Under the pieces are notes generated by a model that saw only the letters and a list, made by a program, of their open reading frames with translations, was not told the origin of the DNA and ran no database searches. From positions 5,766,001-5,830,000 of the forward strand of contig NZ_CP107796.1 in NCBI RefSeq assembly GCF_036345995.1: 64,000 nt of DNA. Direction: 5' to 3'. Shown here piece after piece: positions 1 to 9,048 of this stretch. How positions within the stretch are numbered: the first letter of the stretch is position 1; the number at the start of each line of letters is the position of its first letter. This DNA is from Streptomyces sp. NBC_00557 (GTDB lineage: Bacteria > Actinomycetota > Actinomycetes > Streptomycetales > Streptomycetaceae). The position numbers were made by a program, and so were the translations under genes.

Positions 1-250
1 CGGCTGCGGCGGCGAGGAAGAGGCCGCCGAGCCCGAACTGGATGTGCGATCCGTTCCCCACGCCCTCCGCCATGCGACGGTTTTCGGCGCGCTGGACGCT
101 GTCCAGGCCGGGCAGGCCATGGTGCTCGTCGCGCCGCACGACCCGCTGCCGCTGCTCGGGCAGATCGAACAGCGCAACCCTGGACGCTTCGCCGTGGAAT
201 ACCTGCAGCGGGGTCCCGAAGCCTGGCGGCTCCGGCTCAGCCACCACTGA
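1..250 (+). CDS. DUF2249 domain protein, 5' end cut by window edge
   Basis: The reading frame is open from base 2 and encodes CGCGGEEE followed by a complete DUF2249-like domain: LDVR near the start, an FGALDAVQAGQAMVLVAPHD core, then FAVEYLQRGPEAWRLRL before the stop. DUF2249 proteins are small and of unsettled biochemical role; they recur beside nitrate/nitrite respiration, hemerythrin and copper oxidase genes, which fits the genes downstream. The Cys-Gly-Cys-Gly-Gly run just before the domain may be a metal-binding tail of the missing N-terminus. The true start lies outside the window, so length cannot be judged. An internal ATG at 44 is possible but would remove the conserved LDVR start of the domain. 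Confidence 0.7.
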   Translation, partial: GCGGEEEAAEPELDVRSVPHALRHATVFGALDAVQAGQAMVLVAPHDPLPLLGQIEQRNPGRFAVEYLQRGPEAWRLRLSHH

Positions 251-337
251 CCCGGCCCGCGACCGGCGGCCCTGCAGCGTGCGCGCCGCAACCTCCCGTG
301 GCCCGCACGAACACCGAACAGAGGAAAGGCACGTTTC

Positions 338-859
338 ATGAATGGTGCGCACTGGTGGACCGGTCCACTGGTCAGGACGGTCGGTGCGGCTCTGGTGGCC
401 GCTGGACCCGTCATGGTCTGGCGCGGGCGCAACGGCCGTAAGGAGATCCGTACGGAACTGGCAGCCCAGAAGATCACGTTCCCGGACCACGGGCTGCCTG
501 ACCACCTCGTCCCCCTCACCGGCCGGCAAGTGGAGACCGGTCCCCAGGCTCACGCCTACGCCGAACTCATCAAGGACCACCTCGTCCAGGCCACCGGCGG
601 CCGCACCTACGCCGAGATCACCGAGGAACTGCACGCCACAGGAAACGACGACGAGAAGCTGAGCGCCCTGCGCCAGACCGCGTTCATGGGCGAAACCCTG
701 CGCGGTTCGCTGCTGTCGGCCTACCAGGCATGGCACCTCACCACCCTGGTCACTGGGCTCGGTGCCCTGCTGACCGGCCTGGGTACGGCCCTGGTGGCCA
801 CGGCGGACGCCCTGGGCGTGGACGGGAGCGGCGGCGGGAGCCCGCGGCGCATGGGGTAG
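338..859 (+). CDS. Hypothetical two-helix membrane protein
   Basis: 173 residues starting at ATG 338, with an AGAGGAAAGG ribosome binding site about eight bases upstream. A hydrophobic segment lies near residues 11-28 (VRTVGAALVAAGPVMVW) and a second near 132-156 (LTTLVTGLGALLTGLGTALVATA), with a soluble, charged segment between them. I do not recognise a named family. It follows the DUF2249 gene by 87 bases on the same strand and precedes the radical SAM/copper oxidase operon, so it probably belongs to the same redox island. The Gly/Ser-rich tail is low complexity. Coding is supported by the ribosome binding site and a sensible membrane protein composition. Confidence 0.65.
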   Translation: MNGAHWWTGPLVRTVGAALVAAGPVMVWRGRNGRKEIRTELAAQKITFPDHGLPDHLVPLTGRQVETGPQAHAYAELIKDHLVQATGGRTYAEITEELHATGNDDEKLSALRQTAFMGETLRGSLLSAYQAWHLTTLVTGLGALLTGLGTALVATADALGVDGSGGGSPRRMG

Positions 860-1492
860 CCGCCTGTCGAATTCACTCCGTCCTCTGACCGGTTCGATCC
901 GGATCCCGCACGACCCCGGCCGCCGCGAGGACGAATCGCGCCAGGATCCCGTGCAGGCGAGACACGAGATCTCCGCATGCGGCCGCCGCCATCGCCGACC
1001 ATGGCGGAGGCCGCCTCCCCAATCTCCCATCGCCAAGCAGCAGTTGACCCTTTTCGAACAGCCAATTCACAACATCTACTCGTGCTCCTGGGTGGTCGTC
1101 GGCACAAAGATCATGTGCGTCTCCGCCGTGGCGGGGGAGGCACTCGGCGCCGCATGCCATCAGCACCCACCTGGTGCGGCATTCACCCCATTAGTCCCAT
1201 CCGGCCCCTTCGGCCCTGTCCTGCGAACCGAACGAGGGACCGTCGGCCCCATCCTCATGGGCGGATCGGCCGCCGCGCCCAGGTCGCTCATTGCCCGATG
1301 CTGACGGCGACCGAACCGGAGGTATCCCGTGTACGACCGAATCGAGCGCCCGTGCGGCTGTCTCCACCGCCGTCCCCCGTGGCGGGCGCCACGCACGGGC
1401 CGGACAGGTCATCGTCCGGCCGCCCGCCACGTCTGCCCTGACTCCAGGGCGGCCGGACGCACGATACGCAGCGATTCCGAGCGGGGGGACCG
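860..1492 (+). other. Intergenic region with no convincing gene
   Basis: About 630 bases between the membrane protein and the radical SAM gene. Open frames here lack ribosome binding sites and look like GC-driven shadows. The notable content is two GGCC-rich imperfect inverted repeats at 1202-1217 and 1235-1250, which probably form the control region of the following operon. Confidence 0.5.
1235..1250 (+). promoter_or_regulatory. DevR/OsdR-like box (imperfect)
   Basis: The sequence AGGGACCGTCGGCCCC matches the perfect box at 7511-7526 at 12 of 16 positions. A weaker relative (11 of 16) sits at 1202-1217. Both are about 245-290 bases upstream of the radical SAM gene. Assignment to a dormancy regulator is inferred by similarity to the other boxes and to the remembered Streptomyces OsdR consensus. 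Confidence 0.4.
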
Positions 1493-2770
1493 GTGAGCGT
1501 CCTCCGAGTGATCCGTCGGCAGCGCCAGAACGCCGACGACCGGCCGTTCATCGTGATCTGGGAGGCGACCCGGGCCTGCCCGCTCGCCTGCCTGCACTGC
1601 CGGGCCGAGGCAGTGCCCGACCGTGACCCGCGGGAGCTCGACACTGCTGCCGCCAAGGAGCTGCTGCACCAAGTGGCCGCCTTCGGGGCCCCGGCACCGC
1701 TGTTCGTGATCACGGGCGGCGATCCCTTCCAGCGCCCCGACCTGCTGGAGCTGATCGCCTACGGTGAAACGGCGGGTGTGCGCGTCGCTGTCTCTCCCTC
1801 CGGCACGCCCACGCTCACCCCGGACCGGCTGCGCGCCGTGCACGACGCGGGTGCGGTCGGGCTGTCGCTGAGCCTCGACGGCTCCACCGCCGACCTGCAC
1901 GACGGATTCCGTGGTGTGCCCGGGGTGTACCGCTGGACCCTGGACGCCTGGGACACCGCCCGCGCGCTCGGCATGAAGGTGCAGATCAACACCACGGTCG
2001 CCCGGCACAACCTCCAGGACCTGCCGGACATCGTCCGTCTCGTCGTCGAGCACGGCGCGATGCTGTGGAGCGCCTTCTTCCTGGTGCCGACCGGCCGTGG
2101 CCGACAGCTCGGCGTGCTCACCCCGGCCGAGACGGAAGACGTCCTCAACTTCGTGTACGACGTGGGCCTGACCGTCCCCGCCAAGACGACCGAAGCCCAT
2201 CACTTCCGCCGCGTCGCACTCCAGCGGAAGGTGCTGGCGGACGCCTGCGAGGACCATGTCAGGGTGCTCGGGCTCGGCCCGCTCTATCAGGAACTTCGCG
2301 ACCGCGCCTCCGCGTTGGGCCTGAGCGCCGGAGGCCGCCGAGCACGACGGCCGCCGCTGGACGTCAACGCGGGCCGCGGCTTCGTCTTCGTCTCACACAC
2401 AGGCACCGTGCACCCGAGTGGATTCCTGCCCCTGGGCGCGGGCAACGTGCGCGAGACACCGCTGCCCGAGATCTACCGCACCTCCGAGCTGTTCACCGGC
2501 CTGCGCGACCCGGACCGGCTCGGCGGGCGCTGCGGAGCGTGCGAGTTCCGCCGGGTCTGCGGCGGCTCCCGCTCCCGCGCCTACGGCGTCACGGGCGATC
2601 CGTACGCCGAGGAGCCGTGGTGCGTATACCGGCCCGGGTCCTTCCCCCACCAGCGGGAACTGGCGGCGCTGCTGGCGGACTCGCCTGGTACGGCGGGCCT
2701 CGGTGCCTCACCGGAGCCGGTTCGTCATCCGTCGCCCGAACGCCATACGCAGCAACAGGAAGTCACGTGA
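1493..2770 (+). CDS. Radical SAM/SPASM protein (TIGR04053-like)
   Basis: 425 residues from GTG 1493 behind a GGGGGGAC ribosome binding site. The radical SAM cluster motif CPLACLHC supplies Cys29, Cys33 and Cys36, followed by the glycine-rich TGGDPFQRPDL strand. A C-terminal SPASM region (GRCGACEFRRVCGG, then a further Cys in EPWCVY) would bind auxiliary iron-sulfur clusters. Architecture and gene context resemble the heme-biosynthesis/NirJ-like branch (TIGR04053), which often travels with copper nitrite reductase-type oxidases. The stop codon overlaps the start of the next gene by four bases (GTGA), so the two are translationally coupled. The substrate is unknown; a role in cofactor or peptide modification linked to the oxidase is inference. 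Confidence 0.85.
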   Translation: MSVLRVIRRQRQNADDRPFIVIWEATRACPLACLHCRAEAVPDRDPRELDTAAAKELLHQVAAFGAPAPLFVITGGDPFQRPDLLELIAYGETAGVRVAVSPSGTPTLTPDRLRAVHDAGAVGLSLSLDGSTADLHDGFRGVPGVYRWTLDAWDTARALGMKVQINTTVARHNLQDLPDIVRLVVEHGAMLWSAFFLVPTGRGRQLGVLTPAETEDVLNFVYDVGLTVPAKTTEAHHFRRVALQRKVLADACEDHVRVLGLGPLYQELRDRASALGLSAGGRRARRPPLDVNAGRGFVFVSHTGTVHPSGFLPLGAGNVRETPLPEIYRTSELFTGLRDPDRLGGRCGACEFRRVCGGSRSRAYGVTGDPYAEEPWCVYRPGSFPHQRELAALLADSPGTAGLGASPEPVRHPSPERHTQQQEVT

Positions 2771-5370
2771 CCACCGAGCTCGAACGTCCCGAATCCACCG
2801 GCGGCCGGTATCCCAGCAGGTTCAAGCAGTCGGGGCTGAAGGCCCGTCACCTGCGTGCCCACATCGTCGTCGTGGTGTGGGCGGCCCTGGCGCTGCTGGC
2901 AGCCACCGCACAGCAGTCGCTGCCCATCGCCCGCTGGCTGGCGATCCACCTGTTCCTGCTCGGCGCCGCCACCACCGCCATCGTGGTCTGGAGCGAGCAC
3001 TTCACCGTCGCTCTGCTGCACGCCCGCCGCCCCGACGAACGGTGGAGTGACGCTCGGCTGGCCGGGGTCAACCTCGCCGTGGTGGGTGTCCTCGTCGGCG
3101 TGTGGATGGACCGGCCGCTTCTGATCGGTGCCGCAGCCGCCCTGCTGGTGGTCGCGGTCGCCGCGCACCTGGTGGTGCTGGTGCGTATGGGCCGGGGCGC
3201 ACTGGGCGGGCGGCTCGCTCCCATCGTCGACTTCTATCGGGTGGCCGCAGGGGTGCTGATCGTCGGCGTGGTCCTGGGCGGGCTGCTCGCCACCGGACGG
3301 GCCGGTGCTCAGCACTACGCCGAACTGAGGCTCGCCCACATCCATGTCACCCTGCTCGGCTGGATCGGACTTCCCGTGCTGGGCACCCTGTTCATGCTCT
3401 GGCCCACCGTGCTGGGCGTCCGCATGGCCGAACGCACCACTCGGGTGGCGCGCTGGGTGCTGGGGCTGACCGGCGGCGGACTGCTGACCACTGTCGTCGG
3501 GCTGGCCGCCGGGTGGCGCCCGCCGGCCGTGATCGGTGTCGTGGCATACGCCGTCGGCCTGGCCTTGGCGGTGGAACTGTTCGCCCGCACGGTACGCGGG
3601 CGACGCCCGGTCTCGGCGGCGGCCGCATGGACGTTCGGAGCAGCTGTCGTATGGCTGTGCATCGGCGTGACCACGGATGCGGTGATCCTGACCATCCGGC
3701 CCCTCGCCCAGGCAGGGGAGGAGGTCGGCGCCCTGGTCCCGGTGCTGCTCATCGGTGTCGTCGCACAGGTCCTCGTCGGCGCCCTGACCTACCTGTTGCC
3801 GATCGTGCTCGGCAGCGGACCGAAGGAGCGGGCCGCGGTCCGGGCGGTACTGGAACGAGGCTGGTTGGCCCGGTTGGTGACCCTCAATGGGGGCGTCGCA
3901 CTGGTGGCACTGCCGCTGCCCGGTCCCTCCGGCGCGGCGGGCATGCTGCTGGCCGCGACGGCCGGAACTGTGTTCATCGCCCTCACTGTCTCCGCTCTCG
4001 TCCGAGCGGGGCGCCGTACCGGAGAGAGCCGTTCGGCGCGCGGGCCGGTCCTGGTGGGCAGTGCGGCCGGTGCTGTCCTGATCGCGCTGGCCGTGCTGCT
4101 CGCCAACAGCGGCGGCGACACCCACCGCCCCGCCGTCGCCGCCGGGGCGGGCAGCGGCGCCGCCACCGCCACGCGCACCGTCGACGTCACCCTGACCGAC
4201 ATGCGCATCCGGCCCAGCCGGATCGAGGTCACCGCAGGCACCGCGCTGAAGCTGAAGGTCACCAACAAGGACGCCCAGCGGCACGACCTCAAGCTCGACG
4301 GAGGCCCCTCCACCCCCCTCCTCTCCCACGGGCAGAGCCGCACCCTCGACCTCGGGCCGCTCACCAAGGACCGCACCGCATGGTGCACGCTGCCCGGCCA
4401 CCGCGCCGCCGGAATGACGATGGCCCTCGTTGTGAAGAACGCCACGGACACGGCCACCAGCCCACATGACGGGCATACGACCATCCTCGACAGCACGGGG
4501 CTTGACCTCTCCGCCGACTTCTCCCGTGGATGGAAGCCCCGTGATCCCGATCTGGCTCCCGTGCCCGCCGGCAGAGTGCACCGGATCGAACTGCACGCCG
4601 CCTCCAGGACCATCGAGGTCGCCCCGGGCGTCAAGCAGCAGATGTGGACCTTCGGCGGCACCGCCCCCGGCCCCACCCTCCACGGGAACGTCGGCGACGT
4701 CTTCGAGATCACCCTCGTCAACGACGACACGACCATGGGCCACGGCATCGACTTCCACGCCGGTTCGCTGTCCCCGGACACGTCGATGCGTACCCTCCAG
4801 CCCGGTCAGCGCCTGGTCTACCGCTTCCGCGCCGACAAGGCGGGTGCATGGCTGTACCACTGCAGCAGCGCGCCGATGCTCCAGCACATGGGCAACGGCA
4901 TGTACGGGGCGGTCATCATCGACCCGCCCGGCCTGAAGAAGGTGGACCACGAGTACGTGCTGGTCTCCTCCGAGCTGTACCTCGGCACGCCCGGCAGCGC
5001 GGCCCAGGTGGCGAAGATGCGTCAGGACACTCCGGACACCTGGGTGTTCAACGGCGCCGCCGCGCAGTACGCCAAGGCCCCGCTGAAGGCGCAGGCCGGC
5101 GAGCGGGCTCGCTTCTGGGTGGTGGCCGCCGGACCGAGCGACGGCATCGCCTTCCACGTCGTCGGCACCGTCTTCGACACCGTGTACAAGGAGGGCGCCT
5201 ACCTGCTCAGGCCCGGTGAGCCAGGAGGCTCCCAGGCGCTCGATCTCGCCCCCGCCCAGGGAGGGTTCGTGGAGACCAGGTTCCCCGCGGCCGGTCACTA
5301 CTCCTTCGTCGACCACGACATGCGCCACGCCGAAGCCGGGGCCATGGGCATGGTGGAGGTGAGCGAGTAG
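2767..5370 (+). CDS. Membrane-anchored multicopper oxidase, copper nitrite reductase-like
   Basis: 867 residues from GTG 2767. Roughly residues 30-455 contain about twelve hydrophobic helices, one carrying the His-rich HIHVTLLGW segment. Residues about 470-560 form a blue-copper cupredoxin, with His, then WCTLPGH and a Met. The C-terminal part (about 600-867) is a two-domain copper oxidase with NirK-type residues: GHGIDFHA gives His659, Asp662 and His664; LYHC gives His698 and Cys699; QHMGNGM gives His707 and Met712; His797 (FHVVG) and His850 (VDHDM) sit where NirK has its catalytic and last type-2 ligands. This spacing favours nitrite reduction to nitric oxide over laccase activity, but activity is inferred. 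The membrane domain could supply electrons. It is coupled to the radical SAM gene upstream and overlaps the next start by one base. Confidence 0.85.
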   Translation: MTTELERPESTGGRYPSRFKQSGLKARHLRAHIVVVVWAALALLAATAQQSLPIARWLAIHLFLLGAATTAIVVWSEHFTVALLHARRPDERWSDARLAGVNLAVVGVLVGVWMDRPLLIGAAAALLVVAVAAHLVVLVRMGRGALGGRLAPIVDFYRVAAGVLIVGVVLGGLLATGRAGAQHYAELRLAHIHVTLLGWIGLPVLGTLFMLWPTVLGVRMAERTTRVARWVLGLTGGGLLTTVVGLAAGWRPPAVIGVVAYAVGLALAVELFARTVRGRRPVSAAAAWTFGAAVVWLCIGVTTDAVILTIRPLAQAGEEVGALVPVLLIGVVAQVLVGALTYLLPIVLGSGPKERAAVRAVLERGWLARLVTLNGGVALVALPLPGPSGAAGMLLAATAGTVFIALTVSALVRAGRRTGESRSARGPVLVGSAAGAVLIALAVLLANSGGDTHRPAVAAGAGSGAATATRTVDVTLTDMRIRPSRIEVTAGTALKLKVTNKDAQRHDLKLDGGPSTPLLSHGQSRTLDLGPLTKDRTAWCTLPGHRAAGMTMALVVKNATDTATSPHDGHTTILDSTGLDLSADFSRGWKPRDPDLAPVPAGRVHRIELHAASRTIEVAPGVKQQMWTFGGTAPGPTLHGNVGDVFEITLVNDDTTMGHGIDFHAGSLSPDTSMRTLQPGQRLVYRFRADKAGAWLYHCSSAPMLQHMGNGMYGAVIIDPPGLKKVDHEYVLVSSELYLGTPGSAAQVAKMRQDTPDTWVFNGAAAQYAKAPLKAQAGERARFWVVAAGPSDGIAFHVVGTVFDTVYKEGAYLLRPGEPGGSQALDLAPAQGGFVETRFPAAGHYSFVDHDMRHAEAGAMGMVEVSE

Positions 5371-5816
5371 TGGGCACGGTGGGTCTGTGGTCCGTGGTGC
5401 GGTTCCTCCATGTCACCGGTGCAGTGCTGTGGGTCGGCGGGCAGTTGGCCCTGACCCTCGTGGTCCTTCCGCTGGCTCGTCGCATGCTCGCGCCGGAGGC
5501 CAGGGACCGCTTCGCCGCCGAGGCGGGCCGCCGCTTCGGGCTGCTGACCGGGGTGGTGTTCCTGCCGGTACAGCTGGGCACCGGGTGGGCCATGGCCTGG
5601 CACAAGGGCGTTACCTGGGCATCGCTCGCCGAGCCCGGATACGGCCGCACCTTGGCGGCCAAACTCGGGCTGTTCGTGGTGGTGATGCTCGCCGCGGCAG
5701 GACACGGCATCGCGCACGCCCGGAACCGCCCCGACCTTGCCCGGGGCCTGGCGGTCGTCTCCCTCGTCGGCTCCCTGGGCGTCGTACTGCTCGCCACCGC
5801 CCTGCCCGCGACATGA
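5370..5816 (+). CDS. CopD-like four-helix membrane protein
   Basis: 148 residues. The GTG start at 5370 shares a base with the stop of the copper oxidase. Four hydrophobic segments are visible, and the first contains RFLHVTGAVLWVGG, the His-plus-GG signature seen in the CopD/DUF2269-type membrane family. A second conserved-looking His occurs in AAAGHGIAHARN. The one-base overlap makes it the third gene of the radical SAM-oxidase operon. Possible jobs are copper supply or quinol/heme electron delivery to the oxidase; the sequence alone does not decide between them. Confidence 0.7.
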   Translation: MGTVGLWSVVRFLHVTGAVLWVGGQLALTLVVLPLARRMLAPEARDRFAAEAGRRFGLLTGVVFLPVQLGTGWAMAWHKGVTWASLAEPGYGRTLAAKLGLFVVVMLAAAGHGIAHARNRPDLARGLAVVSLVGSLGVVLLATALPAT

Positions 5817-5947
5817 GCGGCGATCACTCCGTCCATGACGGGCTGCCTGGTCCGTCGAACACGGGAGAGCACGGCGAAGACATGCACCACTGCACCTCTC
5901 GGGCGGGCGGAGGGCGGCCGGTGGCCTCGGACGAGAAAGGAAGCACG

Positions 5948-6982
5948 GTGCCCATTCCCGACCTGGACGCTGCTGCCCTGGAGACGCTGCTCGCGGCGGC
6001 CGTGGCAGCTCCGTCCATCCACAACACGCAACCCTGGCGCTTCCGCCTGAACCCCGCCAACCAGCTGCTGGAGGTCCGGGCGGCGCCGGAGCGGTCACTG
6101 CCGCTGGCCGACCCCGATGGCCGCGCACAGCATCTGTCCGTGGGGGCCGCCGTGTTCAACATCAGGCTCGCCGCCGTACGCCTTGGCTGGCACCCAGGCG
6201 TACGACTGCTGCCCGATCCCGGGGAGCCGGAACTGCTGGCCGCCATCGAGCTCACCCATCCTCCGCGCCCGGAGGACAGCCGACTGGCGGAACCGGACCT
6301 GTACGCCGCCATCGCGCGACGCCACACCAGCCGGATGCCGTTCACGGGCCGCCCCGTACCCGATCCGATCGTCGCGGAGCTGGCGGTGGCCGCGCACGCC
6401 GAGGGCGCACGGCTGCACATGCCCGACTTCGTCGGAATCCGGAGGCTGCTGCGCCTGACCGCCATGGCCGAGGCGCGCAACCACGCCAGCCCGGCACGCA
6501 CCGCCGAGACCCGTAGCTGGATCACCCGGCCGGGAACGGACACCCCCTACGGCATCCCCGTCACCGCGCTCGGCCCGACAGACGCCGCCGGGCGGATACC
6601 AATGCGGGACTTCACCGGCCCGCTGCCCGCCCTGAACCTGCCCGCCCTACGCTTCGAACGCCACGCCCAGGCAGCCCTGTTGTGGACCTCCCACGACCGA
6701 CCGGAGGACTGGCTACGCGCGGGCCAGGCGCTGCAGCACGTGCTGCTCACGGCAACCATGCACGGAGTGCGCACCTCGCTCCTGCACCAGGCCATGGAAT
6801 GGCCGGACCTGCGAGCGGCCAGCAGCCTTCCGCAGCAGCGGTGCCATCCGCAGGTACTGATCCGCTTCGGCTACGGCCCCGACGGCGGCCGGACCCCACG
6901 CGCTTCCGTGCAGACCACGCCCCGTTCCGCGGAGGCGACCGATTCGACACGCTCGGCCAGGGACACCAGGCCGACGACCTGA
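5948..6982 (+). CDS. Acg-family nitroreductase
   Basis: 344 residues from GTG 5948, with GAAAGGAAG as ribosome binding site six bases upstream. The start LETLLAAAVAAPSIHNTQPW is the FMN-binding opening of nitroreductases. The protein continues with the long two-half layout of the Acg family (ARRHTSRMPFTGRPV; a late GQALQHVLLTAT...GVRTSLLHQ). Mycobacterial Acg (Rv2032) is a DosR-regulon flavoprotein, and Streptomyces homologues sit in the OsdR regulon, matching the surrounding hypoxia genes. Family members may sequester FMN rather than reduce nitro compounds. A short GGCCC-TGTCC-GGGCC hairpin at 7001-7015 lies just past the stop, between this gene and the convergent neighbour. Confidence 0.8.
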   Translation: MPIPDLDAAALETLLAAAVAAPSIHNTQPWRFRLNPANQLLEVRAAPERSLPLADPDGRAQHLSVGAAVFNIRLAAVRLGWHPGVRLLPDPGEPELLAAIELTHPPRPEDSRLAEPDLYAAIARRHTSRMPFTGRPVPDPIVAELAVAAHAEGARLHMPDFVGIRRLLRLTAMAEARNHASPARTAETRSWITRPGTDTPYGIPVTALGPTDAAGRIPMRDFTGPLPALNLPALRFERHAQAALLWTSHDRPEDWLRAGQALQHVLLTATMHGVRTSLLHQAMEWPDLRAASSLPQQRCHPQVLIRFGYGPDGGRTPRASVQTTPRSAEATDSTRSARDTRPTT

Positions 6983-7031
6983 GTCCCCCTGGGCTCTGAA
7001 GGCCCTGTCCGGGCCCGGCCGCGGCGAACCG

Positions 7032-7475
7032 TTATCGGAGCTGCGCCGACCCGGTCATCCCCTGCTGTGTACCAGTCAGTTCCCGGCCGGTGACCATCTC
7101 GGACTCGATGCGTACGAAGACCCCGTCGCTCGTGACGACCCACGAGCGTGGCCCGGTCCGTGACAGCCGTTCGTGTTCGGCGGGGTCCGTCACCACTGTG
7201 GCGCGGCCGGTGACGACCACGCTCCAGCCGGACCGGGAGGCGGCGTCGAACTCGTCGGCTTCGAAGGCGACCACGACTCCGTCGATCGCGCGCACAAGGT
7301 CCGAACTCGCCGAGGTACGCAGCAGCACCGAGGAGTCCGTGTCCAGGGAGAAGTTCAACGGGAGCACGGCGGGCAGCGCCTGCCGGGTGTATACGACACG
7401 ACCGACCGGCGCTTTGGCCAACAGGCGCAGGCACTCCTGCCGGTCGAGTGTGCGAAAGCCGTCGTTGTGGGACAT
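7032..7475 (-). CDS. Pyridoxamine 5'-phosphate oxidase-fold flavin-binding protein
   Basis: 147 residues from ATG 7475. The N-terminus (LDRQECLRLLAKAPVGRVVYT, then LPAVLPLNFSLD) and the later GWSVVVTGRATVV strand are typical of the split-barrel pyridoxamine oxidase-like family that binds FMN or F420. Genes of this type are regular members of the mycobacterial DosR and Streptomyces dormancy regulons. The start is 36 bases from a near-perfect 16-base palindrome (7511-7526), a plausible regulator site. Substrate and reaction are unknown. The gene converges on the Acg-type nitroreductase. Confidence 0.8.
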   Translation of the reverse strand: MSHNDGFRTLDRQECLRLLAKAPVGRVVYTRQALPAVLPLNFSLDTDSSVLLRTSASSDLVRAIDGVVVAFEADEFDAASRSGWSVVVTGRATVVTDPAEHERLSRTGPRSWVVTSDGVFVRIESEMVTGRELTGTQQGMTGSAQLR

Positions 7476-7510
7476 CAGTCCATGGTGCCTCGGTAGACCG
7501 GTGCGGCATT

Positions 7511-7526
7511 AGGGCCGGACGGCCCT
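7511..7526. promoter_or_regulatory. DevR/OsdR-like palindromic box
   Basis: AGGGCCGGACGGCCCT consists of six-base arms AGGGCC and GGCCCT around a four-base spacer. It lies between the divergently transcribed flavin-binding protein gene and narK, both expected dormancy-regulon genes. A second inverted repeat (GCCCGA-CCCCA-TCGGGC, 7588-7604) and a weaker GGCC-N4-GGCC element (7636-7650) lie nearer narK. Matching this to OsdR rests on memory of the published motif. Confidence 0.6.
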
Positions 7527-7778
7527 CGATCCTGACCTCCAGAGTTTCAGCCAAGGTCTGCCGGCAACCTCGGACGAGGGGGCCCTGGCCCGACCCCATC
7601 GGGCGGGAAACCGGGGACGGCCGGGCCGGGTGATGAGGCCGGATGGCCCACCCCCTGGGGGAGTCCGCACGCGGATATTGGCAGCAGGTCACCGGCCCGC
7701 GTCGTGCGGTCGGCGGGCTGGCGGTCCCGGACCGATCACCGGGGCCGCACCACTGCGAGGACGAAGGGACGGGCGGCA

Positions 7779-9026
7779 ATGCTGCAGCCGTCGAGGAAGC
7801 AGGAAGCGGGACCGGCAACGGCTGCGGCCGTATCCGGTCGGGCGTGGCTGATGCTGGCGCTGGCCACGGTTGGCTTCGCCGTCAACTTCTGGGCGTGGGC
7901 GCTGCTGAGCCCGCTCGGCCCGCGGTTCAAGGACAGCCTGGACCTGAGCTCCTTCCAGCAGTCGCTGCTGGTGGCGGTGCCGGTGGTCGTCGGCTCGCTG
8001 GGCCGGATCCCGGTGGGCGCGCTCACCGATCGGTATGGCGGGCGCGTGATGTTCCCGCTGGTCTCGGCGGCCACCATCGTGCCGGTGCTCTACCTCGGCT
8101 TGGCCGGGCACTCGTCGCTCACCGAACTGCTGGTGGGAGGGTTCTTCCTCGGTATCGGCGGTACCGCGTTCGCCGTCGGCGTGCCCTTCGTCAATGCCTG
8201 GTTCCCGCCGGAGCGGCGCGGCCTGGCCATCGGGATCTTCGGCGCCGGCATGGGCGGCACTGCCATCAGCGCGCTGACCACGGTCAAGCTGGTGAAGGCA
8301 CACGGTATGGCCAACCCCTTCCTGATCACCGCCGCCGTCCTGGCGGTCTACGCGGTGATCGCCGCCCTGCTGCTGCGCGACGCACCCGGCCGTACGATGC
8401 CCACCGAGCCGATGGGCCGCCGCCTGGCCGCCACCCTGAAGCTCGGGATCACCTGGCAGGCGTCCGCCCTGTACGCGGTGGCCTTCGGCGGCTACGTCGC
8501 CTTCTCCGTCTACCTGCCCACCTACCTGAAGACCGGCTACGGCCTGACCCAGGCGGACGCGGCGAACCGCATGGCCGGGTTCGTCCTGCTGGCGGTGGCC
8601 ATGCGGCCGGTCGGCGGCTGGCTGTCGGACCGCATCGGCCCGGTGCGGGTGCTGGCCGGCGTCCTGACGGTCGTCCTCGCCGGAGCCTTCGTGCAGGCGT
8701 TCACACCGTCCCTGGCGCCGGTGGGCACGATCGCCTTCCTGGCCATGGCCGCCGCGCTCGGCGCGGGCAGCGGCGCCGTCTTCGCCCTGGTGGCGCTCCT
8801 GGCCCCGGCGAACAAGGTCGGCTCGATCACCGGCGTCGTCGGCGCCGCAGGCGGCCTCGGCGGCTTCCTCCCGCCGCTGGTGATGGGCTCGCTGTACGGC
8901 ACCTACGGCTCCTACGCGGCCGGCCTGGCCCTGCTCGGTGTCGTGGCCGCGGCGGCACTGGCCTTCACCGGGACGGGTGTGCGCCACGCGGTCATGCGGC
9001 GCCTGCCCGCGGCCCAGACGCACTGA
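7779..9026 (+). CDS. narK: Nitrate/nitrite transporter NarK (MFS)
   Basis: 415 residues from ATG 7779. The first helix (WLMLALATVGFAVNFWAWALLSPLGPRFKD) is the characteristic NarK opening, and twelve hydrophobic segments follow. The nitrate-signature glycine-rich helices (GIFGAGMGGTAISALT and later GVVGAAGGLGGFLPP) are both present. It would import nitrate and/or export nitrite for the nitrate reductase encoded just downstream. An in-frame upstream start at 7704 exists but would add 25 charged residues without a good ribosome binding site. The gene is on the same strand as the hemerythrin gene and narGHJI. The control region contains the palindrome at 7511-7526. Confidence 0.9.
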   Translation: MLQPSRKQEAGPATAAAVSGRAWLMLALATVGFAVNFWAWALLSPLGPRFKDSLDLSSFQQSLLVAVPVVVGSLGRIPVGALTDRYGGRVMFPLVSAATIVPVLYLGLAGHSSLTELLVGGFFLGIGGTAFAVGVPFVNAWFPPERRGLAIGIFGAGMGGTAISALTTVKLVKAHGMANPFLITAAVLAVYAVIAALLLRDAPGRTMPTEPMGRRLAATLKLGITWQASALYAVAFGGYVAFSVYLPTYLKTGYGLTQADAANRMAGFVLLAVAMRPVGGWLSDRIGPVRVLAGVLTVVLAGAFVQAFTPSLAPVGTIAFLAMAAALGAGSGAVFALVALLAPANKVGSITGVVGAAGGLGGFLPPLVMGSLYGTYGSYAAGLALLGVVAAAALAFTGTGVRHAVMRRLPAAQTH

Positions 9027-9048
9027 TCGGGAGAGGACGGACAGGACG

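Noticed and set aside
5948..6982. Earlier in-frame start at 5387 for the nitroreductase
   Set aside because: The added residues overlap the CopD-like gene and have shadow composition; GTG 5948 has a strong ribosome binding site and begins the domain directly.
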